A stretch of DNA of 64,000 bases from Shinella zoogloeoides (GTDB lineage: Bacteria; Pseudomonadota; Alphaproteobacteria; Rhizobiales; Rhizobiaceae), in assembly GCF_003574625.1 (NCBI RefSeq), contig NZ_QNUJ01000005.1, forward strand, positions 248,001 to 312,000, given 5' to 3'. Position numbers and translations under genes: made by a program. Below, piece by piece: positions 7,547-15,820 of this stretch. Position 1 is the first letter of the stretch, and the number at the start of each line of letters is the position of its first letter. A model generated the notes under the pieces. It was not told where the DNA came from. It ran no database searches and was given only the letters and a program-made list of their open reading frames with translations.

Positions 7547-8515
7547 ATGGCGGCCAAGACACGCATTCTCGTGCCCGGAACGATCCGCGAGCGGGTGCTC
7601 GACCGTCTGAAGGATACGTTCGACATCGTGCGCATCGAGAAGGCCGATCCTGCGCTTCTCGCCCGTTCCGAGGCGGCGAGCATTTCGGGCGTCGCCGTTT
7701 CCGGCAGCTTCGATGCGGCGATGATCGAGCACCTGCCTTCGCTGGAGATCATCGCGAGCTTCGGCGTCGGCTATGACGGCGTCGACGTGGCGGCCGCCGC
7801 CGGGCGCGGCGTCGTCGTGACCAATACGCCGGACGTGCTGAACGACGAGGTGGCGGATACCACCGTCGGGCTTCTCATCAACACGGTGCGCCGCCTGCCG
7901 CAGGCCGAAACCTGGCTGCGCGAAGGGCGCTGGACGCGGGAGGGCGCGTTCCCGCTGACGCCGCTCAGCCTGCGCGGGCGACGGGCCGGCATCTACGGCC
8001 TCGGCCGCATCGGCCTTGCCATCGCCGAGCGGCTGAAGGGTTTTGGCATCGAGATCGCCTATCACACGCGGCGGCCGCGCGAGGGCGTGCCCTATGCCTA
8101 CTATCCCTCGCTGGTGGAGCTGGCGGAGGCCGTCGACATCCTGATCGCCATCGTGCCGAAGACGGCGGAGACGCACCTGACGATCGATGCGGCGGTGCTG
8201 CGCGCGCTCGGGCCGAACGGCGTGCTGATCAATGTCGGGCGCGGCTGGACGGTCGACGAGGCGGCGCTTGCCGCCGCTCTCCACGATGGCGTCATCGCCG
8301 CGGCGGGCCTCGATGTCTTCTATGACGAGCCGAACGTGCCGGAGGCGCTGCTTTCCGCGCCCAACGCCACGCTGCTGCCGCATGTCGCCTCGGCGTCCGT
8401 CGTGACGCGCGATGCGATGGCCGATCTCGTCGCCGACAATCTCCTCTCCTGGTTCGGGCGCGGCGCGGCCCTGACGCCGGTGCCGGAAACGCCCCTGTCG
8501 CGAAAAACCGGGTAG
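7547..8515 (+). CDS. D-2-hydroxyacid dehydrogenase (NAD(P)-dependent)
   Basis: The product is 322 aa, the usual length for the glyoxylate/hydroxypyruvate or 2-ketogluconate reductase branch. The Rossmann motif YGLGRIGLAIAERL is near residue 150. Catalytic residues are in NVGRGWTVDE (Arg), GLDVFYDEP (Glu) and LLPHVASAS (His). It reduces a 2-keto acid to the D-2-hydroxy acid or the reverse. It follows the LacI gene with a 28-bp gap and is preceded by GAGGGAG, so it is probably in the regulator's operon. The exact substrate is not resolved. Confidence 0.85.
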   Translation: MAAKTRILVPGTIRERVLDRLKDTFDIVRIEKADPALLARSEAASISGVAVSGSFDAAMIEHLPSLEIIASFGVGYDGVDVAAAAGRGVVVTNTPDVLNDEVADTTVGLLINTVRRLPQAETWLREGRWTREGAFPLTPLSLRGRRAGIYGLGRIGLAIAERLKGFGIEIAYHTRRPREGVPYAYYPSLVELAEAVDILIAIVPKTAETHLTIDAAVLRALGPNGVLINVGRGWTVDEAALAAALHDGVIAAAGLDVFYDEPNVPEALLSAPNATLLPHVASASVVTRDAMADLVADNLLSWFGRGAALTPVPETPLSRKTG

Positions 8516-8596
8516 GGGCGAGAAAGCCTTCGTTAACCATTCGGCAAGCTTGCTGGCGCATGCTTTTTCCGTCGAGTCGCGATGAAGGAGAGACCC

Positions 8597-9028
8597 ATGA
8601 AGACACTGACGATCGCCATTCTGGCCGCTGCCGTGTCGTTCGGTCTCTGGACCTATTGGGGGCAGGAGCGCCCCGGGGTCGATCCCATCGTCTCGGGCTC
8701 CATTCCCGCGAAGCCCGCCGCCCACAGCTACACGATTTCCAACGCTGCAGCGAACACGGCCTGCCTTGCCGAGCGCGGCGGCCCGATCTCCAGCCGCAGT
8801 GCCCGCTTCGAGGCGGCCGCCGACTGCGACGCCGTCTGGCCGGGACTTGCAAGAGCGCGGACCTGGACCAACAACGGCGACGGCACGGTCGTCGTCGCGG
8901 ATGCGCAGGGCGAGGCGATCCTGACGGTCGTCGACGGCGACGGGCTTGCCTACGAGGCCGTCGAGCCCGCCGATGCGATGATCACGATGATTTCCGCGGA
9001 CGAGATGCCGCATCCCGCGCAGCAATGA
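8597..9028 (+). CDS. Exported protein, probable AprI/Inh-type protease inhibitor domain
   Basis: The product is 143 aa, starting at the ATG at 8597 behind AAGGAGAG; an in-frame ATG at 8582 overlaps that ribosome site and is less likely. A hydrophobic N-terminal segment (TIAILAAAVSFGLWTYW) is a signal peptide or anchor. The mature part has the spaced Cys and Trp-Pro pattern of AprI/Inh-type inhibitor domains (TACLAERGG, ADCDAVWPGL, TWTNNGDGTVVVADAQGE). A periplasmic inhibitor role is inferred from that resemblance only. The last 47 bp overlap the 3' end of the convergent HxlR gene. Confidence 0.55.
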   Translation: MKTLTIAILAAAVSFGLWTYWGQERPGVDPIVSGSIPAKPAAHSYTISNAAANTACLAERGGPISSRSARFEAAADCDAVWPGLARARTWTNNGDGTVVVADAQGEAILTVVDGDGLAYEAVEPADAMITMISADEMPHPAQQ

Positions 9029-9455
9029 CGCGGGTGTCTTGCCAGGCAAGCTGCCGCCCATCCGTGCCATAGAGCGCCAGCCGGGAGACCGGACGTTCCG
9101 TCTCGATATCCACTAGCTCCGACCGCCCTTCGCCTTCACGAAAGAGATGGTCCTCGCCCCATTGCCGAAGGGCGACGATGACGAGGAACAGGTCGCGGCC
9201 CTTTGCCGTCAGAACATATTCGCTGTAGGCGCTACCATCGGAAGCCGGAGCCGAAGCAAGCACGCCGGCCTCCACGAGATCGCGCAGGCGCGTGCTCAGC
9301 ATGCCCTTGGCGATGCCGAGATTCTGCTGGAATTCGCCGAAGCGTCGCAGGCCATCGAAGGCATCCCTGACGATCAGCAGCGACCACCAGTCGCCGATCG
9401 CATCCAGCGTGCGCGCGACCGGACATTCGGCTTCGCGAAAGCTCTTTCGTTTCAT
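8982..9455 (-). CDS. HxlR-family transcriptional regulator
   Basis: The product is 157 aa. The HxlR winged-helix signature is clear: CPVARTLDAIGDWWSLLIVRDAF, RRFGEFQQNLGIAKGMLSTRL, then the wing SAYSEYVLTAKGRDL. A C-terminal extension of about 40 residues follows the domain. It is divergent from an MFS exporter gene and the intervening DNA has a matching palindrome, the usual layout for a drug- or aldehyde-responsive regulator controlling its transporter. Confidence 0.88.
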   Translation of the reverse strand: MKRKSFREAECPVARTLDAIGDWWSLLIVRDAFDGLRRFGEFQQNLGIAKGMLSTRLRDLVEAGVLASAPASDGSAYSEYVLTAKGRDLFLVIVALRQWGEDHLFREGEGRSELVDIETERPVSRLALYGTDGRQLAWQDTRVIAARDAASRPRKSS

Positions 9456-9476
9456 CCTGCCTCCAGATCCAAACTG

Positions 9477-9491
9477 GTTCTAAAATAGAAC
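9477..9491. promoter_or_regulatory. Putative HxlR operator between divergent genes
   Basis: A perfect inverted repeat GTTCTA-AAA-TAGAAC lies 21 bp from the HxlR start and 57 bp before the MFS start. The hexamer AACTGG also repeats directly on both sides (9472-9477 and 9489-9494). The position suits binding by the divergent HxlR protein. Confidence 0.5.
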
Positions 9492-9548
9492 TGGAATACG
9501 GTCGTGGCAAGTGGTCTCATCATGGAACCAAAAGATGAGGCCGAGACG

Positions 9549-10748
9549 ATGGATGCATTGAAAATGGACGCTCCCGAGGTCAGGGCTGGGTTTTCGCGGT
9601 GGCTGCTGCCGGTCTTCGCTGCGACCTGCGGGGCGAGCGTTGCGAACATATACTACGCGCAGCCCTTGCTGGACGCGATCGCGTCGACATTCGCGATCAA
9701 TCCGGCGGCAGTGGGACTGGTGGTGACCTTGACCCAGATCGGCTACGCGGCCGGCCTGATCTTCATCGTGCCGCTTGGAGATCTCGTCGATCGCCGCAGG
9801 CTCGTCATCGCCCAGACGCTGCTTGCGGCCCTTGCCCTTGCCGCAATCGGCAGTGCGCCGAATGCCATGGTTCTGTTTTCCGCCATGGTTGGGCTCGGGC
9901 TGCTGGCGGTCGTGGTGCAGGTGCTGGTTGCGCTCAGCGCCAGCCTGGCGCCACCGCAGGAGCGGGGGCGTGCCGTGGGGTTCGTGACGAGCGGCGTGGT
10001 CGTCGGCATTCTGGCGGCGCGTTTCGTGGCGGGCATGCTGGCCGATATGGGCGGATGGAGGACTGTTTATTTCGCTTCCGCATGTCTGATGCTGCTCATG
10101 GGATTCCTGCTCGCCCACATGCTGCCGCGCGACATGCCGATCGCCAGCGCGGAGCGGTATGGCGCGGTGCTGAAGTCCATTCCGCGGCTTTTCCTTTCCG
10201 ACCCGGTGCTGCGGCTTCGTTCGGGGCTGGCCTTCCTGATCTTTGCGAGTTTCAGCACGCTCTGGACGGGTATGGTGCTGCCGCTCGGCGCGGAGCCGTT
10301 CGCGCTCAGCCATACGGCCATCGGTCTTTTCGGATTGGCCGGTTTGGCGGGAGCGCTTGCGGCAGGCAGCGCCGGGCGCTGGGCCGACCGTGGGCTTGCC
10401 GGCTGGACGACGGGACTTTCCCTTGCTTTGCTCAGCCTGTCATGGCTGCCGATCGGGTTGCTGCCGGCTTCTCTCGTGGCGTTCACGCTCGGCGTCGTGT
10501 TGCTCGATTTTGCCGTTCAGGCCGTGCATGTCACCAATCAGAGCCTGGTCTTCGCGCGCCTGCCCGAAGCGCGCAGCCGGCTGGTCGGCGGATACATGGT
10601 GTTCTATTCAGCCGGCAGCGCGCTCGGCGCCATCACGTCGACGGCGAGCTACGCGCATTTTGGCTGGAGCGGGGTGTCGCTGGCAGGGGCGGCCTTTAGC
10701 GGGGCCGCTTTCCTGCTATGGGCATTCACGCGCAGATGGGCTCGTTGA
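9549..10748 (+). CDS. MFS transporter (drug-efflux type)
   Basis: The product is 399 aa with 12 predicted transmembrane segments. The MFS signature between helices 2 and 3 is PLGDLVDRRRLV. The N-terminal half carries the NIYYAQPLLDAI motif common in YnfM/YdhP-like exporters. The start at 9549 was preferred because GATGAGG lies at good spacing; an in-frame ATG at 9522 would add 9 residues and has no clear ribosome site. It is divergent from the HxlR regulator, which suggests inducible export of a small toxic compound. Confidence 0.82.
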   Translation: MDALKMDAPEVRAGFSRWLLPVFAATCGASVANIYYAQPLLDAIASTFAINPAAVGLVVTLTQIGYAAGLIFIVPLGDLVDRRRLVIAQTLLAALALAAIGSAPNAMVLFSAMVGLGLLAVVVQVLVALSASLAPPQERGRAVGFVTSGVVVGILAARFVAGMLADMGGWRTVYFASACLMLLMGFLLAHMLPRDMPIASAERYGAVLKSIPRLFLSDPVLRLRSGLAFLIFASFSTLWTGMVLPLGAEPFALSHTAIGLFGLAGLAGALAAGSAGRWADRGLAGWTTGLSLALLSLSWLPIGLLPASLVAFTLGVVLLDFAVQAVHVTNQSLVFARLPEARSRLVGGYMVFYSAGSALGAITSTASYAHFGWSGVSLAGAAFSGAAFLLWAFTRRWAR

Positions 10749-10763
10749 GCCTTCTCTCGCAGC

Positions 10764-11543
10764 CTATTCCGCGGCCGTCCTGTGGGCGAGGCCCTGCCGC
10801 GTGGCGGCGTAGTCGCGGACGGCTTGGCCGAAGGCGGCGAAGAGATTGTTGGAGGGCTGGTCGGAGCCGACCCAGTATTCCGGGTGCCACTGGACGCCGA
10901 CGGCGAAGGCCTTGGCGCCGATGACGGAGACGGCCTCGACGGTGCCGTCCTCCGCGACCGCTTCCACGGCAAGGCGCGGGGCCATTTCGGAGATCGCCTG
11001 GCGGTGCAGCGAATTCACCTGCACCTCGCCCGCGCCGATCACCGAGGCGAGGCAGCTGCCTTCCTTGACGAGCACCTTCTGGCGGATGCCGTAGGCGACG
11101 TCGAGCACCGGCGTATCGGGCTTGCGGTGATCCCACATGCCGGGCTGTTCCTGGATCTCGTTGGCGAGCGTGCCGCCGAGCACGACGTTGAGCTCCTGGA
11201 TGCCGCGGCAGATGGCGAGAAGCGGGATGCCGCGCTCCAGCGCGCGCTCGATGAGCGGCAGGCTCGTCGCGTCGCGCGCGGTGTCATAGGGGCCTTCCGC
11301 GTCGGTGGCCGGCTTGCCGTAGAGCGAGGGATGGACATTGGTGCGCGAGCCGCTGACCAGAAGCCCGTCGACCCGGTCGAGGATGCCGTCGAAATCGTTG
11401 TCGGCCTCGAGCGCCGGAACGAGGAAGACCTGCACGCCGGCGCCCTTGACGGCGGCGCGGACATACTGGTTCGGCGTGGCCTGCCAGACGTTGCCTTCGA
11501 TTTCCCGGATATCGGCGGGAATGGCGACGACGGGTTTCGACAT
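10764..11543 (-). CDS. Gamma-glutamyl-gamma-aminobutyrate hydrolase family (peptidase C26)
   Basis: The product is 259 aa, a class I glutamine-amidotransferase-like hydrolase. The nucleophile Cys is in LLAICRGIQELNV and the His/Glu pair in VGVQWHPEYW. PuuD-type enzymes hydrolyse gamma-glutamyl-GABA to GABA and glutamate in putrescine breakdown. No other puu gene is near, so the exact substrate is an inference. The start at MSKPVVAIP (11543) follows CCGGAG. It converges on the MFS gene with a 15-bp gap. Confidence 0.85.
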   Translation of the reverse strand: MSKPVVAIPADIREIEGNVWQATPNQYVRAAVKGAGVQVFLVPALEADNDFDGILDRVDGLLVSGSRTNVHPSLYGKPATDAEGPYDTARDATSLPLIERALERGIPLLAICRGIQELNVVLGGTLANEIQEQPGMWDHRKPDTPVLDVAYGIRQKVLVKEGSCLASVIGAGEVQVNSLHRQAISEMAPRLAVEAVAEDGTVEAVSVIGAKAFAVGVQWHPEYWVGSDQPSNNLFAAFGQAVRDYAATRQGLAHRTAAE

Positions 11544-11997
11544 GATGGGCTCCGGAAAAAGAAATACCAAAAGAGGATTTGCTATCAAATCCCGCGCCAG
11601 TCAATTCCCCCTTTCTGGCGAAATGACGACGCGGCAGCGCTTCGCGGGCGGTATGCGGCGCGCTGCGGCGTGCGTGCATCATCACTTTTCAGGGGGTAAC
11701 CGGACGCAAGTTGTTAACCACCAATTTGCAATCCACGTTTGCAGCGGCGGTTTTTCGCCGGTGCCGCGGCGCAATACTTTGTCGCCGCCGTGTCCGAAAG
11801 TTGCGTCGAGCAGATATGGCAGGTTGAATTGCTTTCTTCCAGCGAGGTTATTTGCAATATTTGGTTGAATAAGGCTTCCCCTGGTTGAAGAAGGGTGCAA
11901 TAATGTCCAAACGTACCCGTCTTATTGGGTAATTTCCCGAAATCATTCATTAAATTTTGGCCGGTAACCCTCGCTCGTCATAGGGAGTGCCGAGTCC
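11544..11997. other. 454-bp intergenic region
   Basis: No convincing gene or RNA is seen. The half nearest the GGDEF-EAL gene is AT-rich and carries three copies of GGTTGAA at 11822-11828, 11863-11869 and 11883-11889, the last two 20 bp apart. These may be regulator sites for the downstream c-di-GMP gene. Confidence 0.35.
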
Positions 11998-14307
11998 ATG
12001 AAGGATAAGGGTCAAGACACACTGCCGGCCGATGTCTACCTGTCGTTCGTCAGTTCGCTGTACGGGAACCGCCAGACCCTCTTCGTGGGCATGATTTCGC
12101 ATGTCATCACGCTCGCCTTCGTTTTCGCCAAGACCGCCGATCCCTTCTTTCTCGCCTGGAGCGCGCTCATCGTCCTGATCTGGGGGACGCGCGCGATCGG
12201 CATGCGGTACTTCGACCGGGTGGACAAGTCCGCGCTCGGCATGGACGGCATCCGCTACTGGGAAAACTGGTACAATCTCGGCGCCGTCGGCACGACTCTG
12301 GCGCTCGGCACGGCCTGCGGCTACAGCCTGCTGGTTAGCCGCGACGCCTTCGCGGAAATCGCCACCATCGCGGTGACCTTCGGCACCATGGTCTCGGTCG
12401 TCGGGCGCAACTACGGTTCGCCGCGGACCGTCAACTACATGGTCTTCTCGGCCTGCTTTCCCATCGCGGTCGGCTTCCTCGGCCTGCAGGACTTCTATCA
12501 CGCGATCCTCGCCTCGCTCGTCATTCCCTTCGCCATGACGACGCGCAGCATGGCGAATGGCGTGCGCACCTTCCTCTACGAGAACGTGCTGGCCGCCCGC
12601 GAGCTTGCGACCATCGCCGACCGCTTCGACACCGCGCTCAACAACATGCCGCATGGTCTCTTCATGCTGGATGCGGACCACCGCATCCTTGTCGCCAATC
12701 GGCGGGCCTGCGAACTGCTGCATCTCGGCAGCCAGGACCGGCTGAAGGATTGCCATCTCGACGTCGTGCTGCGCTTTGGCGTGCGCAACACCTTCTTCAA
12801 CGCCGAGCAGAGCAAGACCATCCTGCGCCAGCTCGACGAACTGCTGAAGGGCGAGCGCTCGCGGGCGCTCGTGCAGGTGACGGAAGGGCTCTATCTGGAA
12901 TTCACCGCCGCCCCGCGCGAGACGGGCGGCGCCGTGCTGATCTTCGAAGACGTGACGGCGCGGGTGCGGGCGGAAAAGAAGATCCTGCACATGGTTCGCT
13001 ACGACAGCCTCACCGGCCTGCCGAACCGCAGCTATTTCGCCGACCTCGTGCAGGAGGCGCTGGCCGAGCGCAAGAAGCCGGGCACGGTCGGCGTCATGGT
13101 CCTCGACGTAGACGACTTCAAGCATGTCAACGACATGAAGGGCCATGTCACCGGCGACCGGCTGCTCTGTGCCATCGCCGAGCGGCTGCGACGATTGACC
13201 GGCGACCGCGTCCTGGCCGGCCACCTGATGGGCGACGAGTTCGTGCTCTTCTTCCCGAACGAGGTGAACCGGCGCGATCTCGAGGCGCGGATGCGGCGCT
13301 TCCACGAGCAGCTTCGCGGCACATATGAAGTGGAGGGTATGACCCTCTTCGTTTCGTTCAGCGCGGGCTGCGTGACCGTGGCGAGCGACGAGTTCCGACT
13401 GGAGGAAATGCAGATCCGCGCCGACCTTGCGCTGTTCGAGACCAAGTCGCGCGCCAAGGGCAGCCTGACGGTCTTCGAGCAGGAAATGGACGCGCGCTAT
13501 GTCGACCGCCAGAAGCTGAAGGAGGACCTGCGCGAGGCGCTTGCCGGCGACGCGCTCTCCGTCGCCTACCAGCCGATGTTCGTGCCGGACGGCTCGCGCA
13601 TCGAGTGCTGCGAGGCGCTGTCGCGCTGGACGCATCCCGAGCGCGGCCCGGTGCCGCCGACCGTCTTCATCCAGGTCGCCGAGGAGATGGGCATCGTCTC
13701 GGAGATCACGCGCTTCATGATCGGCCGCGCCTGCACGGACTGCGCGACTTGGCCGGCGCATATGGGGGTCTCGGTCAACCTTTCCGTCCAGGACCTGCGC
13801 GGCACCGGCATCATCGAGGTGGTCGCGGAGGCGCTGGAGAAGGCGGGGCTGGAGCCGCACCGCCTGCATCTCGAGGTCACGGAAAGTTGCCTGATGGAAG
13901 AGCCGGTGAAGGTGCAGGCGATCCTGCAGGAACTGCGCGCCCGCGGCATCACCATCGCCATCGACGATTTCGGCACCGGCTATTCCAGCCTCAGCTATCT
14001 CGACCAGCTTCCGCTCGACGTCATCAAGATCGACCGGTCCTTCGTGCGCAATATCGGCGAGGACCCGCGCCGCTTCAAGCTGCTGCGCGGCACCGTGAAC
14101 CTCTCGCGCGAACTCGGCCTGCGCATCGTCGTCGAGGGCGTGGAGACCGAGGAGCAGCTCGCGCTCATCAACAAATATCACTGCGCCGATCTGGTGCAGG
14201 GCTATGTCTTCGCCGCGCCCATGTCGCTCGAGGCGCTGCGCGACCGCTACGAGAGCCTCGGTGGCAATCCGGATGAACCGCGCCGCCGTGGCCGCCGCGT
14301 CGCCTGA
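11998..14307 (+). CDS. Membrane-anchored PAS-GGDEF-EAL protein (probable c-di-GMP phosphodiesterase)
   Basis: The product is 769 aa. Residues 1 to about 195 hold five or six hydrophobic helices. A PAS-like segment follows (NMPHGLFMLDADHRILVANRRACELL). The GGDEF domain spans about 330-490, with DVDDFKHVND conserved but the signature changed to MGDEF at residues 411-415. The EAL domain spans about 500-755 with EAL at 539-541 and all usual catalytic elements (NLSVQDL, EVTES, DDFGTGYSS, IKIDRS, EGVETEEQ, VQGYVF). The EAL half should hydrolyse c-di-GMP to pGpG. The GGDEF half may be regulatory, because Met replaces the first Gly. The ATG follows AGGGAG. Confidence 0.92.
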   Translation: MKDKGQDTLPADVYLSFVSSLYGNRQTLFVGMISHVITLAFVFAKTADPFFLAWSALIVLIWGTRAIGMRYFDRVDKSALGMDGIRYWENWYNLGAVGTTLALGTACGYSLLVSRDAFAEIATIAVTFGTMVSVVGRNYGSPRTVNYMVFSACFPIAVGFLGLQDFYHAILASLVIPFAMTTRSMANGVRTFLYENVLAARELATIADRFDTALNNMPHGLFMLDADHRILVANRRACELLHLGSQDRLKDCHLDVVLRFGVRNTFFNAEQSKTILRQLDELLKGERSRALVQVTEGLYLEFTAAPRETGGAVLIFEDVTARVRAEKKILHMVRYDSLTGLPNRSYFADLVQEALAERKKPGTVGVMVLDVDDFKHVNDMKGHVTGDRLLCAIAERLRRLTGDRVLAGHLMGDEFVLFFPNEVNRRDLEARMRRFHEQLRGTYEVEGMTLFVSFSAGCVTVASDEFRLEEMQIRADLALFETKSRAKGSLTVFEQEMDARYVDRQKLKEDLREALAGDALSVAYQPMFVPDGSRIECCEALSRWTHPERGPVPPTVFIQVAEEMGIVSEITRFMIGRACTDCATWPAHMGVSVNLSVQDLRGTGIIEVVAEALEKAGLEPHRLHLEVTESCLMEEPVKVQAILQELRARGITIAIDDFGTGYSSLSYLDQLPLDVIKIDRSFVRNIGEDPRRFKLLRGTVNLSRELGLRIVVEGVETEEQLALINKYHCADLVQGYVFAAPMSLEALRDRYESLGGNPDEPRRRGRRVA

Positions 14308-14376
14308 TTTTTCCGCATCCCTGTCATTTCGCTAAGTTCTAATTCCAGCGTATTTATCAGTTTGTTCAAATTTAGC

Positions 14377-14399
14377 ATTAACCATATGGTAAGGTTAAT
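14377..14399. promoter_or_regulatory. Palindromic element upstream of the FeeM-like gene
   Basis: ATTAACC (14377-14383) and GGTTAAT (14393-14399) form an inverted repeat, and the perfect 10-base palindrome ACCATATGGT (14381-14390) lies within it. It sits in an AT-rich stretch about 90 bp before the chosen start at 14488. It could be a regulator-binding site. Confidence 0.35.
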
Positions 14400-14487
14400 G
14401 AATAGTATTTTACACAAATTGTCCTATATCCATGATTATGGAGTCGGCGGCAAAGTGCGGTCGGCTTTTTCGATCGGGGATACGGAA

Positions 14488-15261
14488 ATGGCCAACGGGG
14501 AAATGGCGACCAATCGCTTTTCCGAAAAGCTTCTTGGGCTGCTCGACAGGGTGGAATACCGCCGGGTCGAGACGAGTGAGGACATGGAGGACGTCGCGCG
14601 GGTCCGCTACAAGGCCTACAAGGCCGGCAGCGTCATGCACCTTGCGGAAGATTCCCACCTGCTGATCGACGAGGTCGATTTCGACAGCCAGGCCTATGTC
14701 TTCGGCGTCTATCACGACGAGCGGCTGATCTCGACGGTGCGCCTGCATCATGTGACGCCGGACCATCGCGTCACTTCCTCGGGCAAGGTGTTTCCCGACG
14801 AGGTCAAGGCCTTCCTCGATGCGGGCATGTCGCTGATCGATCCGGTCCGCCTTGCCGCCGATCCGGAAATCTGGAGCGAGATGCCGGCGATCCCGTATCT
14901 GACGCTGCGCCTCGCCACCATGGCGGCGGATTACTTCGATGCCGACCGCGTGTTGCAGATGGTCAAGCCGGCGCATTCCGCTTTCTACCGGCGCGTCTTC
15001 GACGGCGATTTCGTCGCCTCGCCGAAGAGCCGGCAGGGCAAGTTCATCATCGACCTGATGCTGATGGCGACCCGCTGCAAGGACGTGCGCTCCTCGCTCT
15101 ATGCGCGCTTCCCGTTCTTCCAGTCGGAGCCCTTCGAGCGGCGCATGCTCTTTGCCCGCGGCGAGGACATGCCCTTCAGCCCGCTCACCGTGCGCCCGAC
15201 GGCGCGCCTTGCCGAATCCCATCGGCGGGTCCAGCTTTCCGGCAACGCCTACGCGCGCTAA
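14488..15261 (+). CDS. N-acyl amino acid synthase FeeM-like / autoinducer-synthase-fold protein
   Basis: The product is 257 aa from the ATG at 14488 (GGGGA upstream); longer in-frame starts at 14398 and 14362 exist. It resembles the GNAT-fold group that includes LuxI and FeeM: ARVRYKAYKAG, an acidic DEVDFDSQAYVFGVY segment, LISTVRLHH, and a conserved stretch IDPVRLAADPEIW...YLTLRLATMAADYF. Members join an acyl group from acyl-ACP to an amino acid or amino-lactone. No LuxR-type regulator lies next to it. It follows the c-di-GMP protein gene, separated by an AT-rich promoter-like region. The product is unknown. Confidence 0.6.
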   Translation: MANGEMATNRFSEKLLGLLDRVEYRRVETSEDMEDVARVRYKAYKAGSVMHLAEDSHLLIDEVDFDSQAYVFGVYHDERLISTVRLHHVTPDHRVTSSGKVFPDEVKAFLDAGMSLIDPVRLAADPEIWSEMPAIPYLTLRLATMAADYFDADRVLQMVKPAHSAFYRRVFDGDFVASPKSRQGKFIIDLMLMATRCKDVRSSLYARFPFFQSEPFERRMLFARGEDMPFSPLTVRPTARLAESHRRVQLSGNAYAR

Positions 15262-15286
15262 ACCCAGCGTCCGGATGTCGCAACGC

Positions 15287-15320
15287 GGCCGGTTTCGCAA
15301 GAAACCGGCCCGTTTTGTTT
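15287..15320 (+). terminator. Rho-independent terminator of the FeeM-like gene
   Basis: A perfect 10-bp stem (15287-15296 with 15301-15310, GGCCGGTTTC / GAAACCGGCC) is closed by a GCAA tetraloop and followed by CGTTTTGTTT. It lies 25 bp after the stop at 15261. Confidence 0.85.
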
Positions 15321-15512
15321 CGGAAACGATACAGGGCCGAAGCGGGGCCGCGCCTTGCCGTTGCGCTTTGCCGATCCATTGTGTATGGCCAGAAAGACGC
15401 GCGCTTTCGCGCTTGAGGGAATCGCCGGCCCGTCCTGGGCCCGGCCTGTTTTAGGCGCTCATCGGGTGGAGCTTTCCGGCTGGCGGGTGCGACTGCTTAG
15501 GAGAAGGTGACA

Positions 15513-15737
15513 ATGGCTGAACTTCATAACGGACCGGTCGAACTCGGCGCGCCGATGGACTATCCGGAGCACGAGAAGACCTACAATCTCTTCGTCCATG
15601 CCGCCAAGTACGGCACGATGTTCTGCGTCGCGCTGCTGGTCGCCATGGCCGCCGGCTTCTTCACCAGCGCCGGCTTCTTCAGCGCGCTCGTGCTTCTCAT
15701 CGTTCTCAACGTCGTCGGCTACTTCCTGCTGCGTTGA
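15513..15737 (+). CDS. aa3-type cytochrome c oxidase subunit IV-like small membrane protein
   Basis: The product is 74 aa. A short polar N-terminus (MAELHNGPVELGAPMDYPEHEKTY begins the protein) contains the MDYPEHEKTYNLF motif of the bacterial aa3 subunit IV family. A hydrophobic C-terminal half that could make one long or two short membrane spans follows. The ATG at 15513 has AGGAGA upstream. In many rhizobia this small gene lies directly in front of pntA, as here, so co-transcription with the transhydrogenase is likely even though the family name refers to terminal oxidase. Confidence 0.85.
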   Translation: MAELHNGPVELGAPMDYPEHEKTYNLFVHAAKYGTMFCVALLVAMAAGFFTSAGFFSALVLLIVLNVVGYFLLR

Positions 15738-15820
15738 TCTGAAAACCGGATTTTCGGTTTGCCGCGGCGCCATCCGGCGCCGTGATCCAACACGGCCAGT
15801 CTCGGGGGGAGGACCACGGT

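Noticed and set aside
11950..14181. Open frame of about 743 codons antisense to the GGDEF-EAL gene
   Set aside because: Shadow of a strongly conserved signalling protein; no family features in the antisense product.
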